Below, piece after piece: positions 32,711 to 40,801 of a stretch of DNA of 48,248 nt. Below the pieces are notes generated by a model, which did no database searches, was not told the DNA's origin, and worked only from the letters and a program-made list of their open reading frames with translations. The stretch's first letter is position 1; every line of letters starts with the position of its first letter. The position numbers and the translations under genes were made by a program. This DNA comes from Paracoccaceae bacterium (GTDB lineage Bacteria; Pseudomonadota; Alphaproteobacteria; Rhodobacterales; Rhodobacteraceae), in NCBI GenBank assembly GCA_013139635.1, contig WTAL01000029.1, positions 1 through 48,248 of the forward strand, written 5' to 3'.

Positions 32711-33630
32711 TATTGAACCCTCCCACGAATGACGCCCGAGAGATATTCGAGGATCATCACAATGATGATAATGGTAAGCAAAATGGCCGCAACAGTATCA
32801 AATTCGTAGCGATCAAAGGCTGTGTTGAGGGTGGCTCCGATGCCGCCCGCGCCCACAAGGCCAAGCACCGCTGACTCGCGAAAGTTGATATCCAGCCGGT
32901 ACATTGAAAGCCCGATCAAGCGGGGCATAACCTGCGGCTGCACCCCGAAATTGATCCACTGCCCCCAGCTAGAGCCGGTGGACTTCACCGCCTCGGCTTG
33001 TTGTTTGTTCATGTTTTCAATGTCTTCTGCCAGCAGTTTGGCCAAAAATCCGATGGTCGCGAAGCTCAGCGTAATAAAGCCAGCCAAGGGGCCAAAGCCC
33101 AGAATTGCCACCAATATAATGGCCACAATAATTTCGTTGAGGGCGCGGGATAGCGCAATAACGGCACGGCAAAACAGATAGATCGGCATAGGGGCGATAT
33201 TGCCTGCGGCCCCAAGTGCGATTGGAATAGAAATTGCGATGCCTACAACGGTTGAAGCAACGGTCATCACTATACTTTCATACAATCCCTTGATGATTTC
33301 TTTTTCGGTCCAGATTTCGATCCAACGGGAGTCACTAGGATCATTGCCCGTAGGCGGTCCGAAAAACCGCGGGAAGGTTTCGGAAAGCCACGGAAATACA
33401 TCACGAATATAGTCGAATAATGCGACAAAGATTCCACCAAATGCGGTGATAAACCGCTTGCCGTAATCCATTCCTTTTACGATTCTATCCCAGCTGACTT
33501 CGATGCCTCCCAGCGCGACGACAAAATACAAAATCGAGCCGCCAATCAGCACCCAGCGAAAGACGGGATTGGTGATAAAGGGTGGTTTTTTCCAGGCCTG
33601 CCCAAGCTTGGCCTCTAATGCCGCGCTCAT
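32710..33630 (-). CDS. phnE: Phosphonate-type ABC transporter permease, first PhnE, 306 aa
   Basis: A longer N-terminus than PhnE2 and the EAA loop [18 protein letters not shown], with about six helices. Start overlaps the phnC stop codon. The two PhnE proteins probably form a heterodimer. Confidence 0.88.
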   Translation of the reverse strand: MSAALEAKLGQAWKKPPFITNPVFRWVLIGGSILYFVVALGGIEVSWDRIVKGMDYGKRFITAFGGIFVALFDYIRDVFPWLSETFPRFFGPPTGNDPSDSRWIEIWTEKEIIKGLYESIVMTVASTVVGIAISIPIALGAAGNIAPMPIYLFCRAVIALSRALNEIIVAIILVAILGFGPLAGFITLSFATIGFLAKLLAEDIENMNKQQAEAVKSTGSSWGQWINFGVQPQVMPRLIGLSMYRLDINFRESAVLGLVGAGGIGATLNTAFDRYEFDTVAAILLTIIIIVMILEYLSGVIRGRVQ

Positions 33631-34412
33631 GCTTCTTCGTCCTCGTCGTCAACCTTTTCGATAGTGGCTTCCCAGTCTTCCTCACCATAAATATCGGTCA
33701 GCACTTCTGGCAGCAGGTCATCTGGCCCACCATCAAACACCACAACGCCGAGCTTCAGCCCGACCACGCGCTGCACAAACATTTGCGCCAGTGCCACATC
33801 GTGGATGTTAATGATCGCGGCCAAACCGCGTTCGGTGCAGAGCTCAACGATTAGGCGCATAATTTGGCGAGAGGTTTTGGGGTCGAGGCTCGCCGTCGGT
33901 TCATCAACCAGCAAAAGAGAGGGGTCTTGGATGAGCGCGCGGCAAATGCCAACCCGCTGGCGCTGCCCGCCCGAAAGCGCATCGGCGCGTTTATCGGCCA
34001 TTTCCAGCAGGCCCACACGGTCTAGCAAGCGATAAGCCTCATCCACATCTTTTTGCGGAAATTTGCGGAACAGGCTGCGAAAGAAGCCAACATAGCCCAA
34101 ACGGCCAGAAAGCACGTTTTCCATCACGGTTAGGCGCTCAACAAGTGCATATTCCTGAAAGATCATGCCCATTTTACGGCGCGCCTTCCGCAGGCCGGCC
34201 GCGCCAAGGGCGGTCACGTTCACATTATCAAGCGTAGCGGAGCCAGAGGTTGGCTGCACAAGACGGTTAACGCAGCGGATAAGCGTGGATTTACCAGCTC
34301 CCGAAGGGCCAATAAGCGCCACCACTTGCCCGTCTGGGATGGTCAGAGTCACATCGCTCAGCGCTTTGTCACCCGTGTTATAGATTTTGGTAAGGCCTTG
34401 AAGTTCTAGCAT
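33627..34412 (-). CDS. phnC: Phosphonate-type ABC transporter ATPase PhnC, 261 aa
   Basis: Walker [10 protein letters not shown], signature [14 protein letters not shown] and Walker [14 protein letters not shown] are seen. The ATG at 34412 starts [12 protein letters not shown] and has GGTGG upstream; an earlier start at 34430 would add six residues with no homology support. The tail is acidic ([10 protein letters not shown]). Confidence 0.92.
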   Translation of the reverse strand: MLELQGLTKIYNTGDKALSDVTLTIPDGQVVALIGPSGAGKSTLIRCVNRLVQPTSGSATLDNVNVTALGAAGLRKARRKMGMIFQEYALVERLTVMENVLSGRLGYVGFFRSLFRKFPQKDVDEAYRLLDRVGLLEMADKRADALSGGQRQRVGICRALIQDPSLLLVDEPTASLDPKTSRQIMRLIVELCTERGLAAIINIHDVALAQMFVQRVVGLKLGVVVFDGGPDDLLPEVLTDIYGEEDWEATIEKVDDEDEEA

Positions 34413-34434
34413 TTTCCACCCCTGATACATAGAA

Positions 34435-34462
34435 ATGGCGTCCGCAGCTAAGCGGACGCCAT
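34435..34462. repeat. Perfect 11-bp hairpin between phnD and phnC
   Basis: ATGGCGTCCGC (34435-34445) and GCGGACGCCAT (34452-34462) pair around AGCTAA. On the minus strand there is no T-run after it, so it probably stabilises the phnD 3' end against decay and lowers downstream expression rather than terminating; the T-run lies on the other strand. Confidence 0.7.
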
Positions 34463-34475
34463 ATTTTTTTAACGC

Positions 34476-35447
34476 TTATTCACAAGCGTAAGAAACGCCG
34501 TTTGCCGCGTCAATTTTGCGGATAACGTCCCAGAACTCAATGTAAGTCATCTCAAGGAACTGGCCCTCATTAGACTTTTCAAATTCACGTTGCAGCGAGC
34601 TGCCTTCCCAATCAAATGTGAAGAACGCTTCACGAATGTTTGCTGTCAGCTCAGGTGTCAGGTTATGCGCAACGCCAAAGCCCGTAGTTGGGAAGGTTTG
34701 CGATTTGTAGATCGAGATCACCTGATCAGCTTCGATCACACCGCGAGAAACCATGCGTGAAAGCACGGAGTTGGCGATGGATGCCGCTGGGTAGTCTTGA
34801 TTGGCCACACCGAGGATCGAGTTATCGTGCTTGCCCGAGAACAGTGGCTCAAAGTCACGCTCAGGGATCATATCAAAGTCTGACGCCAAAATGGCGGAAG
34901 GGGCTTTGAAGCCTGAGTTGGATGTAGGTGACGTGAATGCCAACTGGCCGCCACGGATATCTTCAACTGCTTCGATGCCAGAACCAGGGTAGGTGAGAAT
35001 TTCCATCTCATACCCAAAGCCGCCATCAAGCGAGGCCATAATGGTAAACGGGTTAAAGCCCGCGCAGTTTACAGCCAACGGGTTGGAGCCGGTGTTAAAG
35101 CCCGCAATGTGCAAGCGGCCCGAGCGCATGGCCTCAATCTGGGCAGCGTTGGACTGCACAGGGAAGAACACAACATTTTTGCCGGTTTTCTCTTCGAGGT
35201 ATGTCAGGAAGTCTGACCATGCTTCTTCATAAACGGCTGGGTCTTCCACGGGTGTGTAAGCAAAGATCAGCGTGCTTGGGTCTTTCAAGTCTGCTGGATC
35301 AGTTGGCGCGTCGGCGAGCAGGTCGCCGTCACGGTCGCAATACATTGGGTCAAGGTCGCCGCGCGGGCAATCTTCTTGTGCAAATGCTGCGCCGCCCATG
35401 CTGAGCAAAAGGGCTACAGATGCTGCACCTAATAGATTCGTTTTCAT
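34476..35447 (-). CDS. phnD: Phosphonate-type substrate-binding protein PhnD, 323 aa
   Basis: A signal peptide (MKTNLLGAASVALLLSMGGA then AFA) precedes a PhnD/SsuA-like ligand-binding fold. The ATG at 35447 has GGAGG six bases upstream. The binding domain includes LIFAYTPVEDPAVYEEAWSD and FTSPTSNSGFKAPSAILA. Phosphonate, phosphite or another anion could be the ligand; no C-P lyase genes are in the window. Confidence 0.9.
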   Translation of the reverse strand: MKTNLLGAASVALLLSMGGAAFAQEDCPRGDLDPMYCDRDGDLLADAPTDPADLKDPSTLIFAYTPVEDPAVYEEAWSDFLTYLEEKTGKNVVFFPVQSNAAQIEAMRSGRLHIAGFNTGSNPLAVNCAGFNPFTIMASLDGGFGYEMEILTYPGSGIEAVEDIRGGQLAFTSPTSNSGFKAPSAILASDFDMIPERDFEPLFSGKHDNSILGVANQDYPAASIANSVLSRMVSRGVIEADQVISIYKSQTFPTTGFGVAHNLTPELTANIREAFFTFDWEGSSLQREFEKSNEGQFLEMTYIEFWDVIRKIDAANGVSYACE

Positions 35448-35452
35448 ATTAT

Positions 35453-35479
35453 CCTCCACAGATTATTTTTTTGTGGAGG
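35453..35479 (-). promoter_or_regulatory. Hairpin masking the phnD ribosome-binding site
   Basis: On the minus strand CCUCCACA (35479-35472) pairs perfectly with UGUGGAGG (35460-35453) around an 11-nt loop, and the GGAGG part is the Shine-Dalgarno of phnD. This would block translation until opened, as in thermometers or translational regulators. Confidence 0.55.
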
Positions 35480-35577
35480 AAGTAGAGGACAGAATGCCGC
35501 ACAAAGCAACTACCAAAAAAGCGGAATTCAGCCCGCAAACTGGTATTAGTATTGCAAATGTTACAAATTGTTAGCGC

Positions 35578-35979
35578 TTACAACCCAAGGTCCATAAGCG
35601 CCTGAATTTGCGCACTACGGGTATCCGCCACGATTCGGCCAAGCTCTTGGCCACCGCGCAGCAGCACCAGCGTCGAGCGGCGCGGAATGTTGCGGCTGGT
35701 GGTGATGTCCTCTCGGGAATAGTCATCCCAATCAACCCGAACAAAGGTTATGGCGCTGTCATACGCCGGATTTGCGGCCCGAATGGCGGTAATGGCGCGC
35801 TCTTGCGCTTTGCAGGTGCCACACCATACGGCGGAGTAATCCAGCAGCACGGTGTCCCCTTGCGCCAAAAGCGGCTCCAAAACGCCCCATTCATATTCCA
35901 CCCAGCCAGTATTGGCGAAAGCTGGTAAGGGGGCGAGGGTGGCAGCGGCCCCGAGGGCCAAAAATTCACGACGTTTCAT
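35578..35979 (-). CDS. Secreted thioredoxin-fold protein, 133 aa
   Basis: A signal peptide (MKRREFLALGAAATLAPLPA) is followed by a thioredoxin fold with the redox site WCGTC in YSAVWCGTCKAQE. It lies just downstream of ccdA, so it is a likely partner in periplasmic disulfide reduction or cytochrome c maturation. Confidence 0.82.
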   Translation of the reverse strand: MKRREFLALGAAATLAPLPAFANTGWVEYEWGVLEPLLAQGDTVLLDYSAVWCGTCKAQERAITAIRAANPAYDSAITFVRVDWDDYSREDITTSRNIPRRSTLVLLRGGQELGRIVADTRSAQIQALMDLGL

Positions 35980-35991
35980 ATTAAACTCCTG

Positions 35992-36726
35992 TTAGATAGA
36001 GACCGAAAGGTCTTGCAGCCAGATTGGCAAAATATCGAGCAGCCACGCCTCGATGACATAGTGGAACTTGGTGAGGATCATCACGCCGACCAGCACAAAA
36101 GTAACGCCCATAATGGGCTTGGCTTTGCCGGCCAACACCCGCATAGCCCCCGCGCGCTTGCGAATGGTTTCGCGCGCGCCGTAGCCCAGCAACAGGATGA
36201 TACTAGAGATGCCGATGGCAAAGGCCGTCATAATACCAGTTGCGTAAAGCAGGTCTTCGCCTTGGTAGGCCAGCGCGATGGCGCCGCCCAAGGTTGGGCC
36301 AACACAAGGGGACCAGACCGCCCCCAAAATCATGCCGCCGATAAACTGCCCGCGTAGGCCCGTGGTGTCTACCTCATCTAACTTATGGTCAGCAGACGTG
36401 GCGAATTTTGAGGTGGCTTTTGTAAAAAGTGCACCCAACGGCGGGATCAGCAGCACCGCACCAAAGGCCAGCATCATAAAGGCCCCGATTTGGGAAACTC
36501 TGTCAGCGTCCAGCCCTATCGAGCTGCCAAACACCGCCACCAACATGCCGAGGCCCACAAAAACAATGCTCATGCCCAGCGCCAGTGCCAACGGCCCGTG
36601 CTTGTGAGAGCGAATACTGGAGGCCAGCACGATCGGCAACACCGGCAAAACACAGGGGTTAATTAAGGTGAGCAGGCCAGCGCCATAGGCAAAAATAAAT
36701 TCCATAGGGGGAATGTAGATACCCAT
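35992..36726 (-). CDS. ccdA: CcdA/DsbD-type membrane thiol transporter, about 244 aa
   Basis: Six predicted helices carry the family NPCVLP motif (LINPCVLPVLPIVLASS) and a second Cys in VWSPCVGPTLGGAI. The protein moves electrons from cytoplasmic thioredoxin to the periplasm. The start is uncertain: an in-frame TTG lies at 36759, and ATGs at 36726 and 36705 are alternatives; I chose 36726. Confidence 0.85.
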   Translation of the reverse strand: MGIYIPPMEFIFAYGAGLLTLINPCVLPVLPIVLASSIRSHKHGPLALALGMSIVFVGLGMLVAVFGSSIGLDADRVSQIGAFMMLAFGAVLLIPPLGALFTKATSKFATSADHKLDEVDTTGLRGQFIGGMILGAVWSPCVGPTLGGAIALAYQGEDLLYATGIMTAFAIGISSIILLLGYGARETIRKRAGAMRVLAGKAKPIMGVTFVLVGVMILTKFHYVIEAWLLDILPIWLQDLSVSI

Positions 36727-36762
36727 CGCAGGAAGGTCACTTAAACTTTCTGCGAGCAATTG

Positions 36763-37623
36763 TTACCGTTTTGAAAGCTGCACGGCAACAATGCCGGCGG
36801 TGATCACCATAACCCCGACAATGTCTTGCATACTAAGGGATTCGCCTACAAAAACAGCGGCGATGGCCACGCCGAGAAACGGGTTGAGAAAGTGGAAACT
36901 AGAGGCCCGAATGGCCCCGATGCGGTTGACCAGCAGAAACCACACCAGCGTGGCCAGCACACCGGGCACCAACGTTGTGTAGGTAAAGGCCGCAATCAGC
37001 TGCCATGTCCAAACCACATGCCATGTTTCAAACGCGAGCGAGGCCGGGAATAGCGCCGCACTGGCCACCAGCATTTGCAAGCCAACGACCATAAGCACAT
37101 TGCCCGAGCTTGCCGCCCCACGCACCAGAAGCGTGGCAATGCTCAGCGCCCCCACGCCCATAAAAGCAAGGGCAACGCCGATAATATCAGCCCCGCCCGA
37201 AAGCCGCGACCACATGATAATGAGCACACCTGCAAGGCCAGCAAAAAGCCCAAGCACCCCGAGCTTGGGCAGGCGCTCCTTGAAAAACACCCAGCTGAGC
37301 AGGGCCACGAGGAGCGGCAGCAAGCTGGCGATGATCGCGGCCAGCCCTGCCTCTATCCACTGCATCGCCACAAAATTGGCCCCAAGGTAAACCCCGTTTT
37401 GCAGCAAGCCAAATAGCGCCACAGCCAGCCATTGCTTGCGGGTCAGCGCAATCCGCTGCCCCAGCAGTTTAGCAATCGCCATGGCCAACAAGCCCGAGAT
37501 TAAAAACCGCACCGAGAGCAGCAGCAGCGGCGAAGCGTAAGCCACCGCAATGCGCGCTGACGTAAAAGCGCTGCTCCACATCAGCACAAAAGATAGCCCC
37601 ATCAGAAGGGCGCGCATGTCCAT
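36763..37623 (-). CDS. EamA/DMT-family transporter, 286 aa
   Basis: Two tandem EamA halves of about five helices each, starting MDMRALLMGLSFVLMWSSAF. The ATG at 37623 has GGAGG upstream. The substrate is unknown. Related to, but not a duplicate of, the 7.6-kb transporter. Confidence 0.85.
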   Translation of the reverse strand: MDMRALLMGLSFVLMWSSAFTSARIAVAYASPLLLLSVRFLISGLLAMAIAKLLGQRIALTRKQWLAVALFGLLQNGVYLGANFVAMQWIEAGLAAIIASLLPLLVALLSWVFFKERLPKLGVLGLFAGLAGVLIIMWSRLSGGADIIGVALAFMGVGALSIATLLVRGAASSGNVLMVVGLQMLVASAALFPASLAFETWHVVWTWQLIAAFTYTTLVPGVLATLVWFLLVNRIGAIRASSFHFLNPFLGVAIAAVFVGESLSMQDIVGVMVITAGIVAVQLSKR

Positions 37624-37686
37624 ATTGCCTCCGGTTATCACAAAGAGCCAAGCCTAACGCCTGCCTATGCGAGGACGACAGCAGGA

Positions 37687-38310
37687 TCAATCACTAACCG
37701 CACGCCGCTCGTGCAAGGCCTGCCGGAAAATGAGCCACGCGCTGTTTAAAAACAGGGTCGCCATTATGCCGGCCACAATCAAATCAGGCCAGCCGGTGGC
37801 CGTGCCCCAAACGCCCAGCGCGGCGATCATCACCGCCACATTGCCAATAGCGTCATTGCGAGAGCACAGCCAAACCGAGCGCACATTGGCGTCTCCGTCT
37901 TTGTATTTAACCAATATCAACACCGAAGCAAGATTGGCCGCCAGTGCCATAAACCCCACAGCCCCCATAATTTCTGCGGTTGGTGTTTCAATAAAAAACA
38001 CGCGCCACAGGGTTGATCCGGCAACCCACAACCCCATGCCAAACAGGGTCAGCGCCTTAAAAAGCGCCGCATTTGTGCGCACGGCAATGCTGGCCCCAAT
38101 GGCCGCGAGTGAAATTCCATAAGTCAGGGTGTCTCCCAGAAAATCAAGCGCATCGGCCTGAAGCGCCTGCGAGCCTGAAACCTGCCCTGCCACAATTTCC
38201 ACCACAAACATTGCCGCGTTAATGGCAATGACCAGCCACAAGCGCCGCTTATAGGCTGGCGACATGCCTTCAAAAGTTTTTTGCGGGCCCGTGCATCCAC
38301 ATTCAGCCAT
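37687..38310 (-). CDS. CDF-family cation transporter, C-terminally short, 207 aa
   Basis: About six helices; the metal-site region in helix 2 is QADALDFLGD and in helix 5 CSRNDAIGN, where a Cys replaces the usual His of the zinc site. The usual cytoplasmic C-terminal domain is absent. It is transcribed from a MerR-type promoter shared with the regulator gene, so it likely exports Zn2+, Cd2+ or Co2+. Confidence 0.8.
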   Translation of the reverse strand: MAECGCTGPQKTFEGMSPAYKRRLWLVIAINAAMFVVEIVAGQVSGSQALQADALDFLGDTLTYGISLAAIGASIAVRTNAALFKALTLFGMGLWVAGSTLWRVFFIETPTAEIMGAVGFMALAANLASVLILVKYKDGDANVRSVWLCSRNDAIGNVAVMIAALGVWGTATGWPDLIVAGIMATLFLNSAWLIFRQALHERRAVSD

Positions 38311-38341
38311 TTTCGAATCCTTTTTACAATCTAGTGGATTA

Positions 38342-38372
38342 TGTATAATTCCTCTAGTGGCTAGAGGTTCAA
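38342..38372 (-). promoter_or_regulatory. MerR-type promoter and operator of the CDF gene
   Basis: On the minus strand TTGAAC (-35), a 19-bp spacer and TATACA (-10) are seen. The inverted repeat CCTCTAG-TGG-CTAGAGG (38351-38367) fills the spacer. The 19-bp spacing is the hallmark of promoters distorted by MerR regulators. Confidence 0.8.
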
Positions 38373-38387
38373 GGAGTTAATTCAAAA

Positions 38388-38801
38388 ATGTTCAACATTG
38401 GTCAGGTGTCTCGCCAAACAGGTATAAAAATTCCGACATTGCGCTACTATGAGCAAGAAGGCCTTATCAAGGTTATGGGCCGCACGGCGGGCAATCAGCG
38501 GCGCTATGCGCAGGTTGATCTGGACCGGCTTACCTTTATCAAGCACGGGCGGGATTTAGGGTTGAGCCTGGATGATATTCGAGAATTGCTGAACCTTTCG
38601 GCCAACCCAGACCAGCCCTGCGACAAAGCGAATAAAATAGCCGCCCGCCATCTAGAGGCCGTGCAGGCGCGGATTTCCAAACTCACGGCACTGGCGGAGG
38701 AGCTGGACCGCATTGCCCATAGCTGCACCGGCACCACGGTCGGGCAATGCCACGTGATAGAGGCGCTTTCAAACCATGCTTTGTGCAAGCACTCACACTA
38801 A
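38388..38801 (+). CDS. MerR-family metal-responsive regulator, 137 aa
   Basis: An N-terminal MerR HTH (FNIGQVSRQTGIKIPTLRYYE) is followed by a dimer helix and a C-terminus with Cys/His residues (SCTGTTVGQCHVIEAL and LCKHSH) typical of ZntR/CadR metal sites. It diverges from the CDF transporter that it probably controls. Confidence 0.9.
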   Translation: MFNIGQVSRQTGIKIPTLRYYEQEGLIKVMGRTAGNQRRYAQVDLDRLTFIKHGRDLGLSLDDIRELLNLSANPDQPCDKANKIAARHLEAVQARISKLTALAEELDRIAHSCTGTTVGQCHVIEALSNHALCKHSH

Positions 38802-38828
38802 AAAAGGCCGCCAAATGGCAGCCCTTTT
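38801..38828. terminator. Terminator between MerR and HU genes
   Basis: GGC-C-GCCA pairs with TGGC-A-GCC around AA, flanked by an A-run on one side and CTTTT on the other, so it can serve both convergent genes. Confidence 0.75.
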
Positions 38829-38848
38829 CACTTCACATTGACGTCAGC

Positions 38849-39139
38849 TTAGCTGTTGATCAGGTCTTTCAGCGCCTTCGCAATGGTCACTTTAGCCACG
38901 CGGTCTGCGCCCTTTTTCATTTGCTCGCCCGTGGCCGGGTTGCGCACCATGCGCTCAGGGCGGTCACGGCAGATAAATTTGCCGAGGCCTGGCAGCGTCA
39001 CAGCGCCGCCGTCTTGCAGCTCAGTAGTCACGATGTTCTCAACCGCTTCGAGCGCGGCTTTAGCAGCATTTTTATCAGTGCCCATCTCTTCGGATAGCGC
39101 TGAGATCAGCTGTGCTTTGGTCATGGCTTTCTTTGTCAT
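38849..39139 (-). CDS. HU-family DNA-binding protein, 96 aa
   Basis: The HU/IHF fold is seen as MTKAQLISALSEEMGTDK, LPGLGKFICRDRPERMVRNPATGE and the C-terminal helix. It packages DNA as a nucleoid protein. Symbol hupB is possible but not certain. Confidence 0.92.
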   Translation of the reverse strand: MTKKAMTKAQLISALSEEMGTDKNAAKAALEAVENIVTTELQDGGAVTLPGLGKFICRDRPERMVRNPATGEQMKKGADRVAKVTIAKALKDLINS

Positions 39140-39307
39140 GGTTGTCCCCCAATTGACGTTAGTATTATTTTTTGAACCGGTCGAACGACCTCTCTGGCAA
39201 GACTAAATCTGTTTTCTGATCAAAACTCAATCAAAGATTTCCCAAATTGCAATTTTTCTGACTCATTGATCAAGAAAGTCCGGTTTTTTACTTAATTTCC
39301 ATGGAAA

Positions 39308-40801
39308 TTAGAGAAATGCGGTCTCCTCAAAGCTGCGAAGCTTGCGTGAATGCAAACGTTCCAGTGGCATTGAACGCAAGGATTCCATGGCTTTAATGCC
39401 AATTTGCAGGTGTTGCGCCACCTGAGTTTTGTAAAATTCGGTCGCCATGCCCGGGAGTTTTAGCTCGCCGTGCAGCGGTTTATCAGACACACAAAGCAAG
39501 GTGCCATAAGGCACGCGGAACCTAAAGCCATTGGCGGCAATCGTGGCGCTTTCCATATCCAGCGCAATCGCGCGGGATTGGCTGAGCCGGAACACAGGGC
39601 CGCTCTGCTCGCGCAGTTCCCAATTTCGGTTATCAATGGTGGCCACGGTGCCGGTCCGCATAATCTTCTTCAGGTCATAGCCTGAATAGTTCGTGACCTC
39701 GGCCACCGCCTGCTCTAGCGCCACCTGCACTTCGGCCAGCGCCGGAATCGGCACCGAGGTCGGCAGGTCATCATCCAGCACTTTATCTTCGCGCATATAG
39801 GCGTGGGCCAGCACATAATCCCCAAGGGATTGGCTGTTTCGCAGCCCCGCGCAGTGCCCCAGCATCAGCCACACATGCGGGCGCAGCACGGCCACATGGT
39901 CGGTGATGGTTTTGGCATTGCTCGGCCCAACGCCGATATTAACCATGGTAATCCCCGAGCCATCGGGGCGTTTCAGGTGGTAGGTCGGCATTTGTGGCGT
40001 GCGCCCAGCAGCGGGGCCGCCTGTGGTGCCGTCAATCGTGGTGATAATATTACCACCCTCAACCACGGCATCATAGCCGCTATCCACATCGGCCACTTGG
40101 GCATGGGCAAAGCTCAAAAACTCATCCATGTAAAACTGGTAGTTGGTAAACAGCACATGGTTTTGGAAATGCGCGGGGCTGGTGGCGGTATAATGGCTAA
40201 GGCGCGCCAGCGAGTAATCAACCCGTTGCGCCGTAAACGGCCCGAGCGGCCGCGCGCCTTGGCTATCAATGCCTGCCGTGCCGTTGGCAATCGCATCATT
40301 CGTGCATTCCAGATCCGGCACATCAAAGATGTCGCGCATCGGGCGCTCTAGCCGGTCCTCAATCGCGCCTTCAATATGCGCGCCCTCGCGCATGGCAAAG
40401 TGCACGGGGATCGGCGTGTCCGAGATAGACACCTCTACCGGCACCCCGTGGTTTTCAATAAGCAACGCAAGCTGCTGCTCAAGATAGCCCTCAAACAAAT
40501 CTGGCCGCGTGATGTTAATGGCAAACATCCCCGGCTCGGCGACGTGGCCGAAGGCAAGCCGCGTATCTAGCTTGGCGTGGGTGGTGGTGGTGATGCACAC
40601 CTGCGGATAAAACGCACGGTAACGGCCCGCCGGGGCCTGCCCGTCCATCACCGCTTCAAAGTTGGCACGGAGGAACTGCGTGGCTTGATTATAAAGCGCT
40701 TGCAGCTTGGCCACGGCTTTGGCGGCATCGGTAAAGCGCTCGGTTTGCAACGGCTCGGGGGAAAGGACCGGAAGGTCGGTTAGCCCTAGGCGCTGGTTCA
40801 T
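39308..40801 (-). CDS. amn: AMP nucleosidase, 497 aa
   Basis: The enzyme splits AMP to adenine and ribose 5-phosphate. It has the N-terminal AMN domain (RYRAFYPQVCITTTTHAKLD) and C-terminal phosphorylase-like domain with VNIGVGPSNAKTITDHVA, RPHVWLMLGHCAGLRN and FRLSQSRAIALDMES. Its start codon overlaps the ade stop (ATGA), forming a purine-salvage operon. Confidence 0.95.
   Translation of the reverse strand: MNQRLGLTDLPVLSPEPLQTERFTDAAKAVAKLQALYNQATQFLRANFEAVMDGQAPAGRYRAFYPQVCITTTTHAKLDTRLAFGHVAEPGMFAINITRPDLFEGYLEQQLALLIENHGVPVEVSISDTPIPVHFAMREGAHIEGAIEDRLERPMRDIFDVPDLECTNDAIANGTAGIDSQGARPLGPFTAQRVDYSLARLSHYTATSPAHFQNHVLFTNYQFYMDEFLSFAHAQVADVDSGYDAVVEGGNIITTIDGTTGGPAAGRTPQMPTYHLKRPDGSGITMVNIGVGPSNAKTITDHVAVLRPHVWLMLGHCAGLRNSQSLGDYVLAHAYMREDKVLDDDLPTSVPIPALAEVQVALEQAVAEVTNYSGYDLKKIMRTGTVATIDNRNWELREQSGPVFRLSQSRAIALDMESATIAANGFRFRVPYGTLLCVSDKPLHGELKLPGMATEFYKTQVAQHLQIGIKAMESLRSMPLERLHSRKLRSFEETAFL

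Noticed and set aside
35448-35577. A Pho box upstream of phnD (TTTGTAACATTTGCAATA-like repeat)
   Set aside because: The spacing and bases do not match the usual PhoB 11-bp direct repeat.
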